Below, piece after piece: positions 54,854 to 64,000 of a stretch of DNA of 64,000 nucleotides; the first letter of the stretch is position 1, and each line of letters opens with the position of its first letter. The stretch comes from Antedon mediterranea (taxonomy: Eukaryota; Echinodermata; Crinoidea; Comatulida; Antedonidae), in the NCBI RefSeq assembly GCF_964355755.1, contig NC_092673.1:34295648-34359647 (forward strand). The letters are read 5' to 3'. Below the pieces are notes generated by a model that did not search any database, had not been told where the DNA came from, and saw only the letters and a list, made by a program, of their open reading frames with translations. The translations under genes and the position numbers were made by a program.

Positions 54854-56919
54854 GGGTGCAGGTCAACTCGGCCCTAAACCGTCTCGGCCAAAGTCAAGTC
54901 GGCCCCACGTCAAGTCGGCCCCAAGTCAAGCCGGCCTCAAGTCAACTCGGCCTCAAGTCAATTCGGCCTCACGTCAACTCGGCCTCAAGTCAACTCGGCC
55001 TAAAGTCAACTCGGCCAAAAACTAATCCGTCAACTCGGCCTTTAAAAAGTATGGAATGCAAAAAGTGCTAATATAGTAGTTCATTTATTACAATGGCAGG
55101 ATATAGTACGGTTAGGCCTATATAATAGACGAAATAAAACGGAAATTTCAATGTAAATTAAAACACACTGGCTGATCGTTTTTCGTTTAATTGATAGGTA
55201 ATTTTTATTTATATTGTTGGTTGGTTTGTCTCAGTAAGAACCCTCAGTAATGTGTTTGTTAGATCTATTTTGAGGATGTTCCCAGAAATAATCGCAAATA
55301 TTCTTAGAAGGCCTATATATTATATAGATATTATTAGATTAATACAGTAAAATAAAAATGTTTTTTTTTTGTATATATTCTCTCTCAAATTATTAGCAAT
55401 ATGTCACGGTCAAAGTGAATAACTATATGTGACATTAAAATGGTATATTACAGTAACAAAATCTTTTCACACATTTATTGACGATGTCAATCAAACTACC
55501 GAAGAGATTATGGAAACAAATTCGGAATGTTCTGTCATGTTAAATTTCTATTGCAATTGTGCGCTATTCAAATTGTTTTTATTACTTTTGTTAGGCCTAT
55601 TTGATTATAATGGAGAATCCAATGAATACATTTATGGGAAATTAATCTAAAACACACTGAAGAAATCATCATGAATAAATGGTGTATTTTTATTTTGTCA
55701 AGCATAAAAACTAATCTAAAACACACTGAAGAAATCATCATGAAAAAATGGCGTATTTTTATTTTGTCAAGCAAAAACTAAAACATATTGTTTGAGTCCA
55801 AAACAACGGAATTCCTAAACAACATAATATTGCCTTTGCATTCTCATCTGTTTTTTAACACCCACCGCGCCCTGTATTGTTCAATAAAATTGATCACCTA
55901 AAGGGGCATTCCCACCGTCCGTACCTGTTCCGTTTCGCGGACGGCGCCGTTTTTTCAACGTGACGCGCGCCCGTTCACCGTTCCGTTTTAAACATTCACA
56001 CCTGTTCCGTTTTGTGACGTGACGTTAAAATAGCAGCCGTTTCTGGATGATCATCGGATGGTAGTGAGGAAGAAATTATTCTTTTTAGTTTAATTAAAGA
56101 TGATATTACAAAACGGGACACAAGATTCCCGATGATAGTATAACAACACACACCATGACAAATTCCATGAATCCATAATTAAATACAATAAAATCATATC
56201 ATCAATAAAATATGGACTGTTATGGAAGCAAATTTCTCTCTTCCCATGGTGTACTGTATTAATTATGAATAATTATGAAGTACTAAACGAAATGAAAATA
56301 AAAATGTCATACAAAAAAACCTGTAAGGCCTATTTGAAAATAATGCACATTCATGTCTGGGGTGTGTGTGCATGTAACCTATACCCATAATGCTTATGCA
56401 ATTTGTTTTCTTGCCTTTTGATTTGTTTTGATTTTAATGTCATTTTATTCTTTTTATATTGATGTATATACAGTTGTAGACCGAAGTATATTGTTTAAAT
56501 ATTATTTTTTTTAATGTCTTCTTCGACAGTTATTCCTGTATACAAAATGTGAAGAAATATTTGTTTATTTCAAACAATATAAATAAATACTACCTATCAA
56601 TTAATATTATATAATCATTTATATTGAATTTTCCGTTGTATTTCGTCTATTATGTAGGCATAACCGTACTATATCCTGCCATTATAATATTAACTACTAT
56701 ATTAGCACTTTTTGCGTTTCATAGTTTTTAGAGGCCGAGTTGACGGATTAGTTTTTGGCCGAGTTGACGTGAGGCCGAGTTGACTTGAGGCCGAGTTGAC
56801 GTGGGGCCGAGTTGATGTGGGGCCGAGGTGACGTGGGGCCGAGTTGACTTGGGGCCGACTTGACGTGAAGCCGACTTGACTTTGGCCGAGACGGGTTAGG
56901 GCCGAGTTGGATCGAAACC
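54854..56919. mobile_element. Fold-back element copy 2, CAACTCGGCC arrays, 8-bp TSD
   Basis: It starts GGGTGCAGGTCAACTCGGCC and ends GATCGAAACC, as does copy 1, and is flanked by GTTAGAAC at 54846-54853 and 56920-56927. The inverted arms extend beyond the word arrays to about 55215 and 56575, sharing TATGGAATGCAAAAAGTGC-like and TAACCGTACTATATCCTGCC words (the latter inverted). The 2.07-kb element holds about 1.36 kb between arms. This includes two direct copies of a 65-bp segment (55648-55775, AAACACACTGAAGAAATCAT) and a GC-rich ACCTGTTCCGTTT patch at 55905-56040 that looks like half of another TIR element. No transposase frame. Confidence 0.88.
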
Positions 56920-57419
56920 GTTAGAACTATCTTTGTAAAAAAAAGTTGAATAAATATATTCCATGATCTATGATATAATACTGATACTAATTTTTGTTTG
57001 CATGTTAGAGAAGATGAAAAAATGAATAGATTTCAGTCTGCTTCCCCCATTGTCTAACATTTATAGGGGTGAATTTACAAACCTAAGTACAGTTACAGTA
57101 AAAGGGATACAAAGAATTAAGAATCTTTAAAAGCAAGGAAACACTTCAGTAAGTATGTGTTGGGTGGATGGATAGATTGATAGATAAAACCTATTATAGT
57201 ACAAGCAAATAAAATGTTTTAGCTGAATTCATATGGTATTAGATAATAATTACAAAACTAAATAAGCTGTGGTATAATTTGCAATATGGTTATATAATAT
57301 AATATATATACCAGTATGTTGATAAATATTTGATTGAAGGTTTCATAGAGGTAACAGGTTTTTGTTTAAGGCAGCGACACCAAGTGGCTGTTTTGGTTTG
57401 GAATATCTGAGTCTAGCAA

Positions 57420-57471
57420 AGGCTTCCTTACAGTGTACGTACCAAAATGGTCGCCATTTGGGTCTCTGAAA
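57420..57471 (+). promoter_or_regulatory. Probable P5CS 5' UTR exon end with YY1-like motif
   Basis: ACCAAAATGGTCGCCATTTGG contains an AAAATGG...CCATTT palindromic core like a YY1 site, commonly found at start sites of housekeeping genes. It is followed by CTGAAAAG|GTAAAT, a donor. An acceptor (ATTTTTCAG at 57524-57532) begins the exon holding the P5CS start. The small upstream ATG here would make a short uORF. Confidence 0.4.
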
Positions 57472-57553
57472 AGGTAAATGTTCATAGCTCTTAATCAAAT
57501 TTAAACCGTTTTCACATAATTGTATTTTTCAGTATTTTGCAAGGTAATAAGAA

Positions 57554-58416
57554 ATGGCGTCTGTAACGTATTCTTCATCGATGATTCGTAATATGAACGT
57601 TTTACATAGACAATCATGGAGGCAGATAATGCCAGTGCTATCAACATGCAACAGCGTTCCAGTTTCAAATCATGTCAGATGTCAAAGTTCAGGTCAACAC
57701 CGCAATATATACACATCTGATTCCAATAAAGCATCGGTTGCATTTCGTTCAGATCTGAAGAATTGCAAACGTGTAGTGGTTAAACTTGGCAGTGCTGTGA
57801 TTACGCGGGATGATGAATGTGGCGTTGCTCTCGGCAGATTGGCGTCCATCGTTGAACAGGTACTATATTAATTTATCATTTCAGTATATAATTTATTATA
57901 CCATGCGAACAAAAAATATTCAGTGTTTGAAAAAGTGCTAAACACAGTTTTATTTGATTTATTTATAGTAAACCATAAAAAAATATCAATTTTTAGAAAA
58001 TTACTGTTAAATGTGCTAGCATTAATTGTGGAATAGTTACTAACATATCCTTTTAGTATTATGATTTTGTTATAATATCATTGCATACCATTAAATGTAT
58101 TTCTCATGTCAAAATAAAGGAATCCTGCTTTGTGTTTTCAATATTTGGTTGTTTTTCCTGCAACTGACGTTTCAAGAATTTGTACATTGCCTGCAGTTAA
58201 TGCAAAAACACATTTTAATAATCTTCAATTTATACAGACTTTCCATGAATTAAAGTTTCTTATTACTTTTAATAATAGGTGTCTAATCTTCAACTATCTG
58301 GGCGACAGATGTTACTAGTAACAAGCGGAGCTGTGGCCTTTGGTAAACAACGTCTACGACATGAAGTTAGAATGTCGCAGAGCATGAGGGAGACATTGAC
58401 ACCTGTACAAGGTCAT
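57554..58416 (+). CDS. ALDH18A1: Delta-1-pyrroline-5-carboxylate synthase, first two coding exons (partial)
   Basis: P5CS is a bifunctional mitochondrial enzyme: an N-terminal glutamate 5-kinase and a C-terminal gamma-glutamyl phosphate reductase that convert glutamate to pyrroline-5-carboxylate for proline and ornithine. Exons 57554-57859 and 58279-58416 give residues 1-148. Residues 1-60 are Arg/Ser-rich and poor in acids, fitting a mitochondrial targeting peptide. The kinase begins [18 protein letters not shown] (73-90), with [10 protein letters not shown] after it. The second exon has [20 protein letters not shown] (113-132), the glycine-containing glutamate 5-kinase motif. The donor after GH at 58417 is GTAAGT. 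The remaining roughly 640 residues are not found up to 64000, so the next intron is at least 5.5 kb. The start is the first ATG in the exon and gives a plausible presequence. Confidence 0.93.
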
Positions 58417-58686
58417 GTAAGTCGATAGTATATTAGTGTGCGTTCACATGAACAGTGTAAGGCTGGCGTAGCTTACTGTATGTTAAGTCATAAGGTAATT
58501 CGTAGACTGAATTCCCAAGGTGTTCACATGAACAGAGTTTGTTAATGACTGGAGATAAACACACAGATGTATTCATTTTACCTTGATTTGAAAGTAGTAG
58601 GGAGTTGCTCTATTTAATGATAGTTTGCACATAATGTCTGCCTAGATAGCAATTGATTTCCAATTCAACAACTCAAATTCAACTTT

Positions 58687-58870
58687 AAAGCTTGGTTCCC
58701 ACTAGAACGTAACGCAAGGACGTAAACGCAACGCAAGCGTTTTAACCAATGACAAGCGAAGTTATAGACAGTTAGCAATCACAAGTGAATAAGCCATCGC
58801 TTGTGATTGGTCAATTCACTTGCGTTGCGTTACATCCTTGTGTTGCGTCGCTAGTGGGAACCACGCTTTA
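58687..58870. mobile_element. MITE, AGCTTGGTTCCCACTAG family, copy 2
   Basis: The left AAAGCTTGGTTCCCACTAGA matches the reverse complement of the right CTAGTGGGAACCACGCTTTA. Subterminal words ACGCAACGCAAG and CTTGCGTTGCGTTAC pair, and an inner AATCACAAG/CTTGTGATTG pair continues the fold. It lies in P5CS intron 2. Copy 1 is in NMNAT intron 6. Confidence 0.82.
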
Positions 58871-59046
58871 GCCATTGTTTAATATTCTTTGGATGATAAT
58901 AAAAATACAATGAAGATTTAAAAAAAAAGTTAATCACAATAGAATAAAAATTGTTGTTGCTAAAATAGATTCATAATTAATCCTAGTCTTTTATAGCTAT
59001 ATCCAAGTTACAAATAAATATTATAAAAATCATGTCATGAAATAAT

Positions 59047-59382
59047 GCACTTGTCAATTGTATGACTCACTATACGACCCCCGGGAGAGGTGCGTCATGG
59101 GTGCGTCATTTACGAATAATTACTGACGCAGGGGTGCGTCAAAAAACCTAGATGGTACGTCACATCAATGAACAAGGTGTGTCAATGTCCGTCACTTTAC
59201 CACCCACCATATCATAAACAACATGGTCACAGTGCGTCAAAATGGGTGCGTCATGGTCACCTAAAGGTAAGTCACCTTTTTGACGCACGGGTGCGTCATG
59301 GTATTCAAAAGTATGACGCACATCGGACAAATGACGCACCTCTCCCGGGGGTCGTATAGTGGGTCATACAATTGACAAGTGC
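59047..59382. mobile_element. 336-bp MITE with 51-bp TIRs and TGCGTCA words
   Basis: The left GCACTTGTCAATTGTATGAC... and right ends match over 51 bp with one mismatch, including ACGACCCCCGGGAGAGGTGC. ATAAT at 59042-59046 and 59383-59387 is a 5-bp target duplication. The interior repeats TGCGTCA or TGACGCA about a dozen times. The near-identity of the TIRs implies recent activity. In P5CS intron 2. Confidence 0.88.
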
Positions 59383-60554
59383 ATAATTGATCAGTCTCTT
59401 TAATTAAGGTCAAAATTATTCAAGCATCCACGGAGTTAGCTCTGTTTTGAATGGGGTATATGTGACACAAAATGGCATGAGTGCCACTGCCTAGTTCACA
59501 CACAAGCAAGGGTGTATACTATGCCAGACTTTACTAGACATACCCTTTTAACATAAATAAATATTAAATACAGATACAGATCCTTCACAGGAAATTTACA
59601 TGGTCACAGTTCAAGGATCTGAAAATTGTATCATATCCCTGTAGGAAAACAAATTCTATAGCGCTTCATACATTAAAGCTGAAGACAATAACGTACACGA
59701 TTTGTCCTGTACTTGTACACAGACTCAAAAGATGCGTGCACCTACTGTGATCGGCACACTGCACTGTGTTTCCCTTAAATGAGCTCCTTATAGCGACAGC
59801 TTAATGTCCCATCTGATGGATGAGGTAACAAGAGTAAAACCACCTTGCCCAAGTGCACAGACAACTTGTTTCAAATTCTGATTTCTCACAAATTTTCCAC
59901 CATTCAACCTTCTATAGAATGTTTTTTTTTCCCTTTAATAATAAAAACATTAATCACTATATTTTTTTTCTTTTATTTCCAAATTACTTTATCTGACTAA
60001 TCACTGTTGCAAGCCTACTAGCTGTCATAAATTTTATTAAAGAGAATGACATGAATAGCTCTAGGCTTTTAATGTTCTTATTGAACTTAATTTGTACTAA
60101 GTTTCACCCTACAACGAGGAATTCACAGAATGTATAATAATGTCATTACTATCTATCTTATCAAGATAATAGTCAATGAACTTTAATAGATAGATTTTTT
60201 TTCCTCGTTCAAGTACAGTAGTGTTTTCAATTGCTATTTCTTTACATATTAAAAAAAAAATTGCAATAACTTTTACTTAGTCAAAGTTGCTGGGTTCAGG
60301 GCTGGATGGATTCAGGATTTCAGTGCTAACATATAATATTTTAAAATAGATATGAAAAAGTAGTTTATAATTTAATAAACCCACCCGATCTGCCCCTGGG
60401 GTTGGTGGAGTACACTCATTAAATATTCCACTAACACAGTGTGGTAACAAATTAGAATAAAATTGTAGGGAGACAAATCATGGTCATTCTTCTTCAAGGG
60501 AGTATTTATTCTATTTAAAGAAAAATGTATTTCTTTGTGTGATATAAAACATGG

Positions 60555-60915
60555 AGCACTGTCAAAGCCTTGTCAGATCACTGAAGTTAAGCAACGTTGG
60601 GCTCGGTTGTGTTCTTGGATGGTGGGAAACCATCTGGGAACATCGTGTTGGGTGCTGTGTAGACCGGAGAGTGGTGGTGTAGTACTGATAAGGGAATCGA
60701 ACAACAGTGATAAACCTACTAAATTTACTCTCATTGCCTCGTCCTTCGGATGGGACATAAAGCCATTGGTCATATGTACATTTAGTGCATGTTAAAGAAC
60801 TTGGTACACTATAAGTGCTGATCTGGTTAGGTGCTGGCTGTCATGGGTCAGTAGAACACTCAATCCAAATTTCCTCAGTTTCCAATTATTAGCTTGTAAA
60901 TACCTTTACCCTTTT
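60555..60915 (+). mobile_element. 5S-rRNA-derived SINE, copy 2
   Basis: The 5S part is truncated at the 5' end: it begins near GCCTTGTCAGATC, then GAAGTTAAGCAACGTTGGGC, TCTTGGATGGTGGGAAACCA and GTTGGGTGCTGTGTAGACC. The body and tail match copy 1 (CCTTCGGATGGGACATAAAG; GTTAAAGAACTTGGTACACT; TTTCCTCAGTTTCCAATTA; TACCTTTACCCTTTT). Confidence 0.85.
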
Positions 60916-60949
60916 GAAGAACCCTTTCAATTTTAAGGGCTTTTGTCAC

Positions 60950-62095
60950 GAACTCCTCTTACGTATGTTTCCGAGCGGTTGAAAATACTTTAGGAACTCC
61001 CTTGTGACATAAAAGTATACACACAAAATCCACAAAGTTGTAAAATAACTCAAAAACAAAGCTTTAATTTCAATCAACTTCAACTTTTAACAATCCAGTA
61101 AGCACTTTAAACAACAGCTTCACAATGACTTTACAATATAACATCCAACCTCTAATCCAACAACCTTCTTCAAAATAAATGCTTCAATCAAAATCCTTCT
61201 CCCACTTACAATTGTCATACTTCCCCTTATATACAATATGTTCATAACCTTCTAGATCATTCCTTATACTTCTCATTATTACATGATTACAGTTTCTATT
61301 AATAGGGCTTCTGGAATGTTCTTGATTGTTCTTATTAATTATACATGGTTTCTTAAATCAAAACATCTAATTCTAGAATGTTCATGTAAATACTATGTTA
61401 CTCTATATGTTAGGGAATGGTAATTTATTACACTTTACGCACTATAATATCCAACAATAACCATTTCATTATTTTATTCATTGAAATCATTAAAAAAATG
61501 TCATTAATCTTTAAAAATATAAAACATATTTCTAATTTTGTTGTTTTCAATCACCACGTAATACTAGTAACTGATTCATAGATAGCCATATGTTTGATTT
61601 CAGAAATATTTTGATTGTTTTTTTAATTAAACCTCCATAAAACCTCCATATTTGATTTGTTTTCTTGAACGCTAATACAAATAGCGTAGGTTGAAGTGAT
61701 TTCAAAATGCGTATGTTAGTACATAATTGATTAAACATTTTGGTATCACACAATGTCTTCAAACAAATATTAATTTTGTGCTGACTTCTTTTAATTTAAA
61801 TGTTAAATATTCAAACACTCAGATAAATGTTACAACCATTATCTGTCAAATTTGGTAACATGCTAGCTTTTACTGTAGGTATATTTCACCTTTTGGTTAC
61901 AGTAGGCTACTTTACATTAGTGTTTTCTTCAGATAAGCCAATTCTCCTAGTGTATCTGGCCAAATTCCTAACTACAGTACAGTAATACATGTATTTTCCT
62001 TTACCTCTCCTTAAAAATTTTACCTATGATAAAGTTGTAACATGTGATAAACATGTGATGCTCTATTTCAAAACGTTACCAAAATATATATTTAT
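60950..62095. other. P5CS intron 2 continuation, no gene seen
   Basis: AT-rich sequence without a supported exon. A patch starting TTTTGTCACGAACTCCTCTT near 60953 looks repeat-like, but no partner copy is visible here. Confidence 0.35.
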
Positions 62096-62097
62096 AT

Positions 62098-63279
62098 AAG
62101 TTCAATATTGAATATCGAAACGTGGCAGGCTGAAGGCGCTTGACCTTTGACAAGATCGCCTAAATTTTTAATATATTAACTTTACAATACTTAGTGTTGT
62201 ATATTCTGGTACAGCCGCTCCATAATCTCTTTGCTTTTCTTCCTTATATCTATATTTTTTAATTTATACTAACAAATATCTTTTTTATTAATATAATAAT
62301 AATAATAATTATATCAAAAATTTATTAAATAATATTCATCGCATAATATGCAATCTACGATAATTTAATTAATTGATATAACAAATTTATTAAATACATA
62401 ACATCATTGGAATAAAAAGAACAAATCACATATCTACACATAATCATAACATCGTATACTCTATCTCTAACAATTTATTCAATCTTCTATCGACTAAAGC
62501 CGAAGTATAGTCGTTATCTCGGGACCGTTCTATGGCCACCACCAGGTAGGCTTACTTCATTAAGGCTTCTATGAATGGATGTACTGGTTGGGAGCAGGAA
62601 CGCTAGTAGACCAAACCCAGTACCGTTTTGATTATGATCAATCGGGAAATTACCTCATGACGTTATATAGGCCTAGGTGCCGACATAGGACTCTAGCAGG
62701 AATGTACTTTCTAGTCATTTCTCACATTCAAAATCTACACTTTTGCACTAACAAACTTTTCCTATTTCTACATCCTAAACTGCTTTTTTATTTTTCTACC
62801 ATCATACCTTCTATATTTTCATCCTTTATCTATTATACGATACAGCATTACACGCGTACATCGTAACGCGAGCATTTCATTCTATACGCATACGCACTTT
62901 TATCGAACATAATTTAAACCAAACCAAATCATACATACAACGATAAGACATCAACCGATTCAGTTCAAAACCAGTTTAAGGTAAACATTTTAAATTTAAA
63001 TTAATTTATGTTTCTATCCACTCTACCATTTTCATATAAAGATATTGTGGAACCACGTCAGGTCAAGTTCAATATTGAATATCGAAACATGGCAGGCTGA
63101 AGGCGCTTGACCTTTGACAAGATCGCCTAAATTTTTAATATATTAACTTTACAATACTTAGTGTTGTATATTCTGGTACAGCCGCTCCATAATCTCTTTG
63201 CTTTTCTTCCTTATATCTATATTTTTTAATTTATACTAACAAATATCTTTTTTATTAATATAATAATAATAATAACTAG
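62098..63279 (+). repeat. Direct repeats of about 213 bp, 968 bp apart
   Basis: 62098-62311 and 63066-63279 are almost identical (AAGTTCAATATTGAATATCG ... CAGCCGCTCCATAATCTCTT ... TAATAATAATAATAA). The 755 bp between have a 95-codon frame without a recognised domain. The repeats do not begin TG or end CA, so LTRs are not supported. A tandem duplication or two insertions of one unit are the alternatives. Confidence 0.8.
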
Positions 63280-64000
63280 ATTTGAACTCGTCACTACGGA
63301 CGAGTTAGGTTATCCGCAGAGCAAAAGCCACGTGCACGTCATACGTTAGAATATTGCGCAGAGAAAAACATTATGCCATTGAAAAAATGTTAGTGCGCTC
63401 TCTATTTTACGTCACGTCTAAGTATACACAGTATACACTATATATTGTATACGTACTACATACAGTGAAGAATATGTGAAAATAAGTGGCCCAAGTTATT
63501 GACGCTTTTGGACATGATGACGTCATCACGATTTTAAAAACGGTATATCATGCGAAAGATAATTGATTGGCATAGACAATATAAAAAAATGGGGGGAAAT
63601 GGAATTGGGATAAGTGAAGATGCGCTCTATTAAATGTGATGAGCTATGACGAAAGAGACAAAAATCCTATATTTTATATTTGAGTGGCCATACGATGACG
63701 TCACTATGTCCTGTTAGCCATATCGATGCATGATTCGATATCTACAACTCATCAACTTCCAGAATGTGTAATTTAAAAGAAGTTCACCTCGTAGTTTACA
63801 ATCTATGACTGTTTTAAAAAAGGCATAATTTTGACAAATTTTTCTACTTTTTCTTCAAAAACGCGCGCAAATTGTTCAATTCTACGTGCTCGTATGACGT
63901 GATTTTAAGTCGAAATTGATTGAAAATTGGTAAATTTACTAGAAAAGGCTGAAAAAACAAAAATCAAGCAAAAAAAACATGTTTTTGCGCTACGTGCGCA
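63280..64000. other. Right edge, no gene seen
   Basis: No exon of P5CS or other gene is recognised. Several CACGTGCACGTCAT and TGACGTCA-type words occur, but without gene context they cannot be called regulatory. Confidence 0.35.

Noticed and set aside
54804-55071. Frames with LGLKSTRPxVNSA repeats (also at 36064-36291)
   Set aside because: They are translations of the CAACTCGGCC arrays of the fold-back family.
62579-62866. 95-codon frame starting MYWLGAGTLVDQTQYRFDYD, considered as a lectin-like exon
   Set aside because: No Cys pattern or splice sites of a C-type lectin; it lies between direct repeats and loses protein-like character after about 45 codons.
62098-63279. LTR retrotransposon with 213-bp LTRs
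   Set aside because: The repeats lack TG...CA ends, no primer-binding site or polypurine tract is seen, and the interior has no gag/pol words.

Overview
The window is nuclear DNA of an animal. Genes are split by GT..AG introns, AATAAA signals follow coding ends, and repeats of many classes fill the spaces and introns. The proteins are metazoan orthologues, and the words TAGGCCTA and CTAGCCTAG recur throughout. I infer a marine invertebrate deuterostome, probably an echinoderm, but nothing here proves the species.

Four host loci can be assembled exon by exon. (1) 13146-16252 (+) is a five-exon gene for a 537-residue protein with a Ser/Asp-rich N-terminus, two zinc fingers and a Crypton-like tyrosine-recombinase domain. 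(2) 34819-43723 (+) is NMNAT, eight coding exons, 257 residues, complete. (3) 47213-53166 (-) is SMYD5, eleven coding exons, 404 residues, complete. (4) 57554-58416 (+) is the first two coding exons of P5CS (ALDH18A1); the rest lies beyond the right edge. Smaller pieces are a 3' terminal exon at the left edge, an AlkB-like gene that has lost its catalytic residues and carries an in-frame stop (1624-2277), leucine-rich-repeat remnants (9143-9366), and an orphan exon resembling the P2X7 intracellular domain (23221-23344).

Layout. 1-3 kb: gene end and AlkB-like pseudogene. 3.5-9.4 kb: shattered, locally duplicated protein-coding repeats. 10.8-12.9 kb: a fold-back element. 13-16.7 kb: the recombinase-like gene, with an inverted copy of its exon 2/intron 2 junction 3 kb downstream. 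16.9-25.2 kb: LINE remnants and several terminal-inverted-repeat (TIR) elements. 25.6-34.7 kb: a 9.1-kb composite bounded by inverted repeats, holding about 33 tandem copies of a 98-bp satellite and ending 86 bp before the NMNAT start codon. 34.8-43.7 kb: NMNAT, whose introns host at least seven mobile elements. 45.4-46.4 kb: two minisatellites. 47.2-53.2 kb: SMYD5 with a LINE and SINEs in its introns. 54.9-56.9 kb: a second copy of a family whose inverted ends are built from short tandem words and which makes 8-bp target duplications. 57.4 kb onward: P5CS and intronic repeats.

The three complete or partial enzymes are housekeeping genes (NAD synthesis, protein-lysine methylation, proline/ornithine synthesis) with no operon-like relation. 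The most unusual material is the mobile DNA: the 8-bp-TSD fold-back family, the satellite-bearing composite, paired TATA-plus-tRNA-like units, 5S-rRNA-derived SINEs and the Crypton-like gene.
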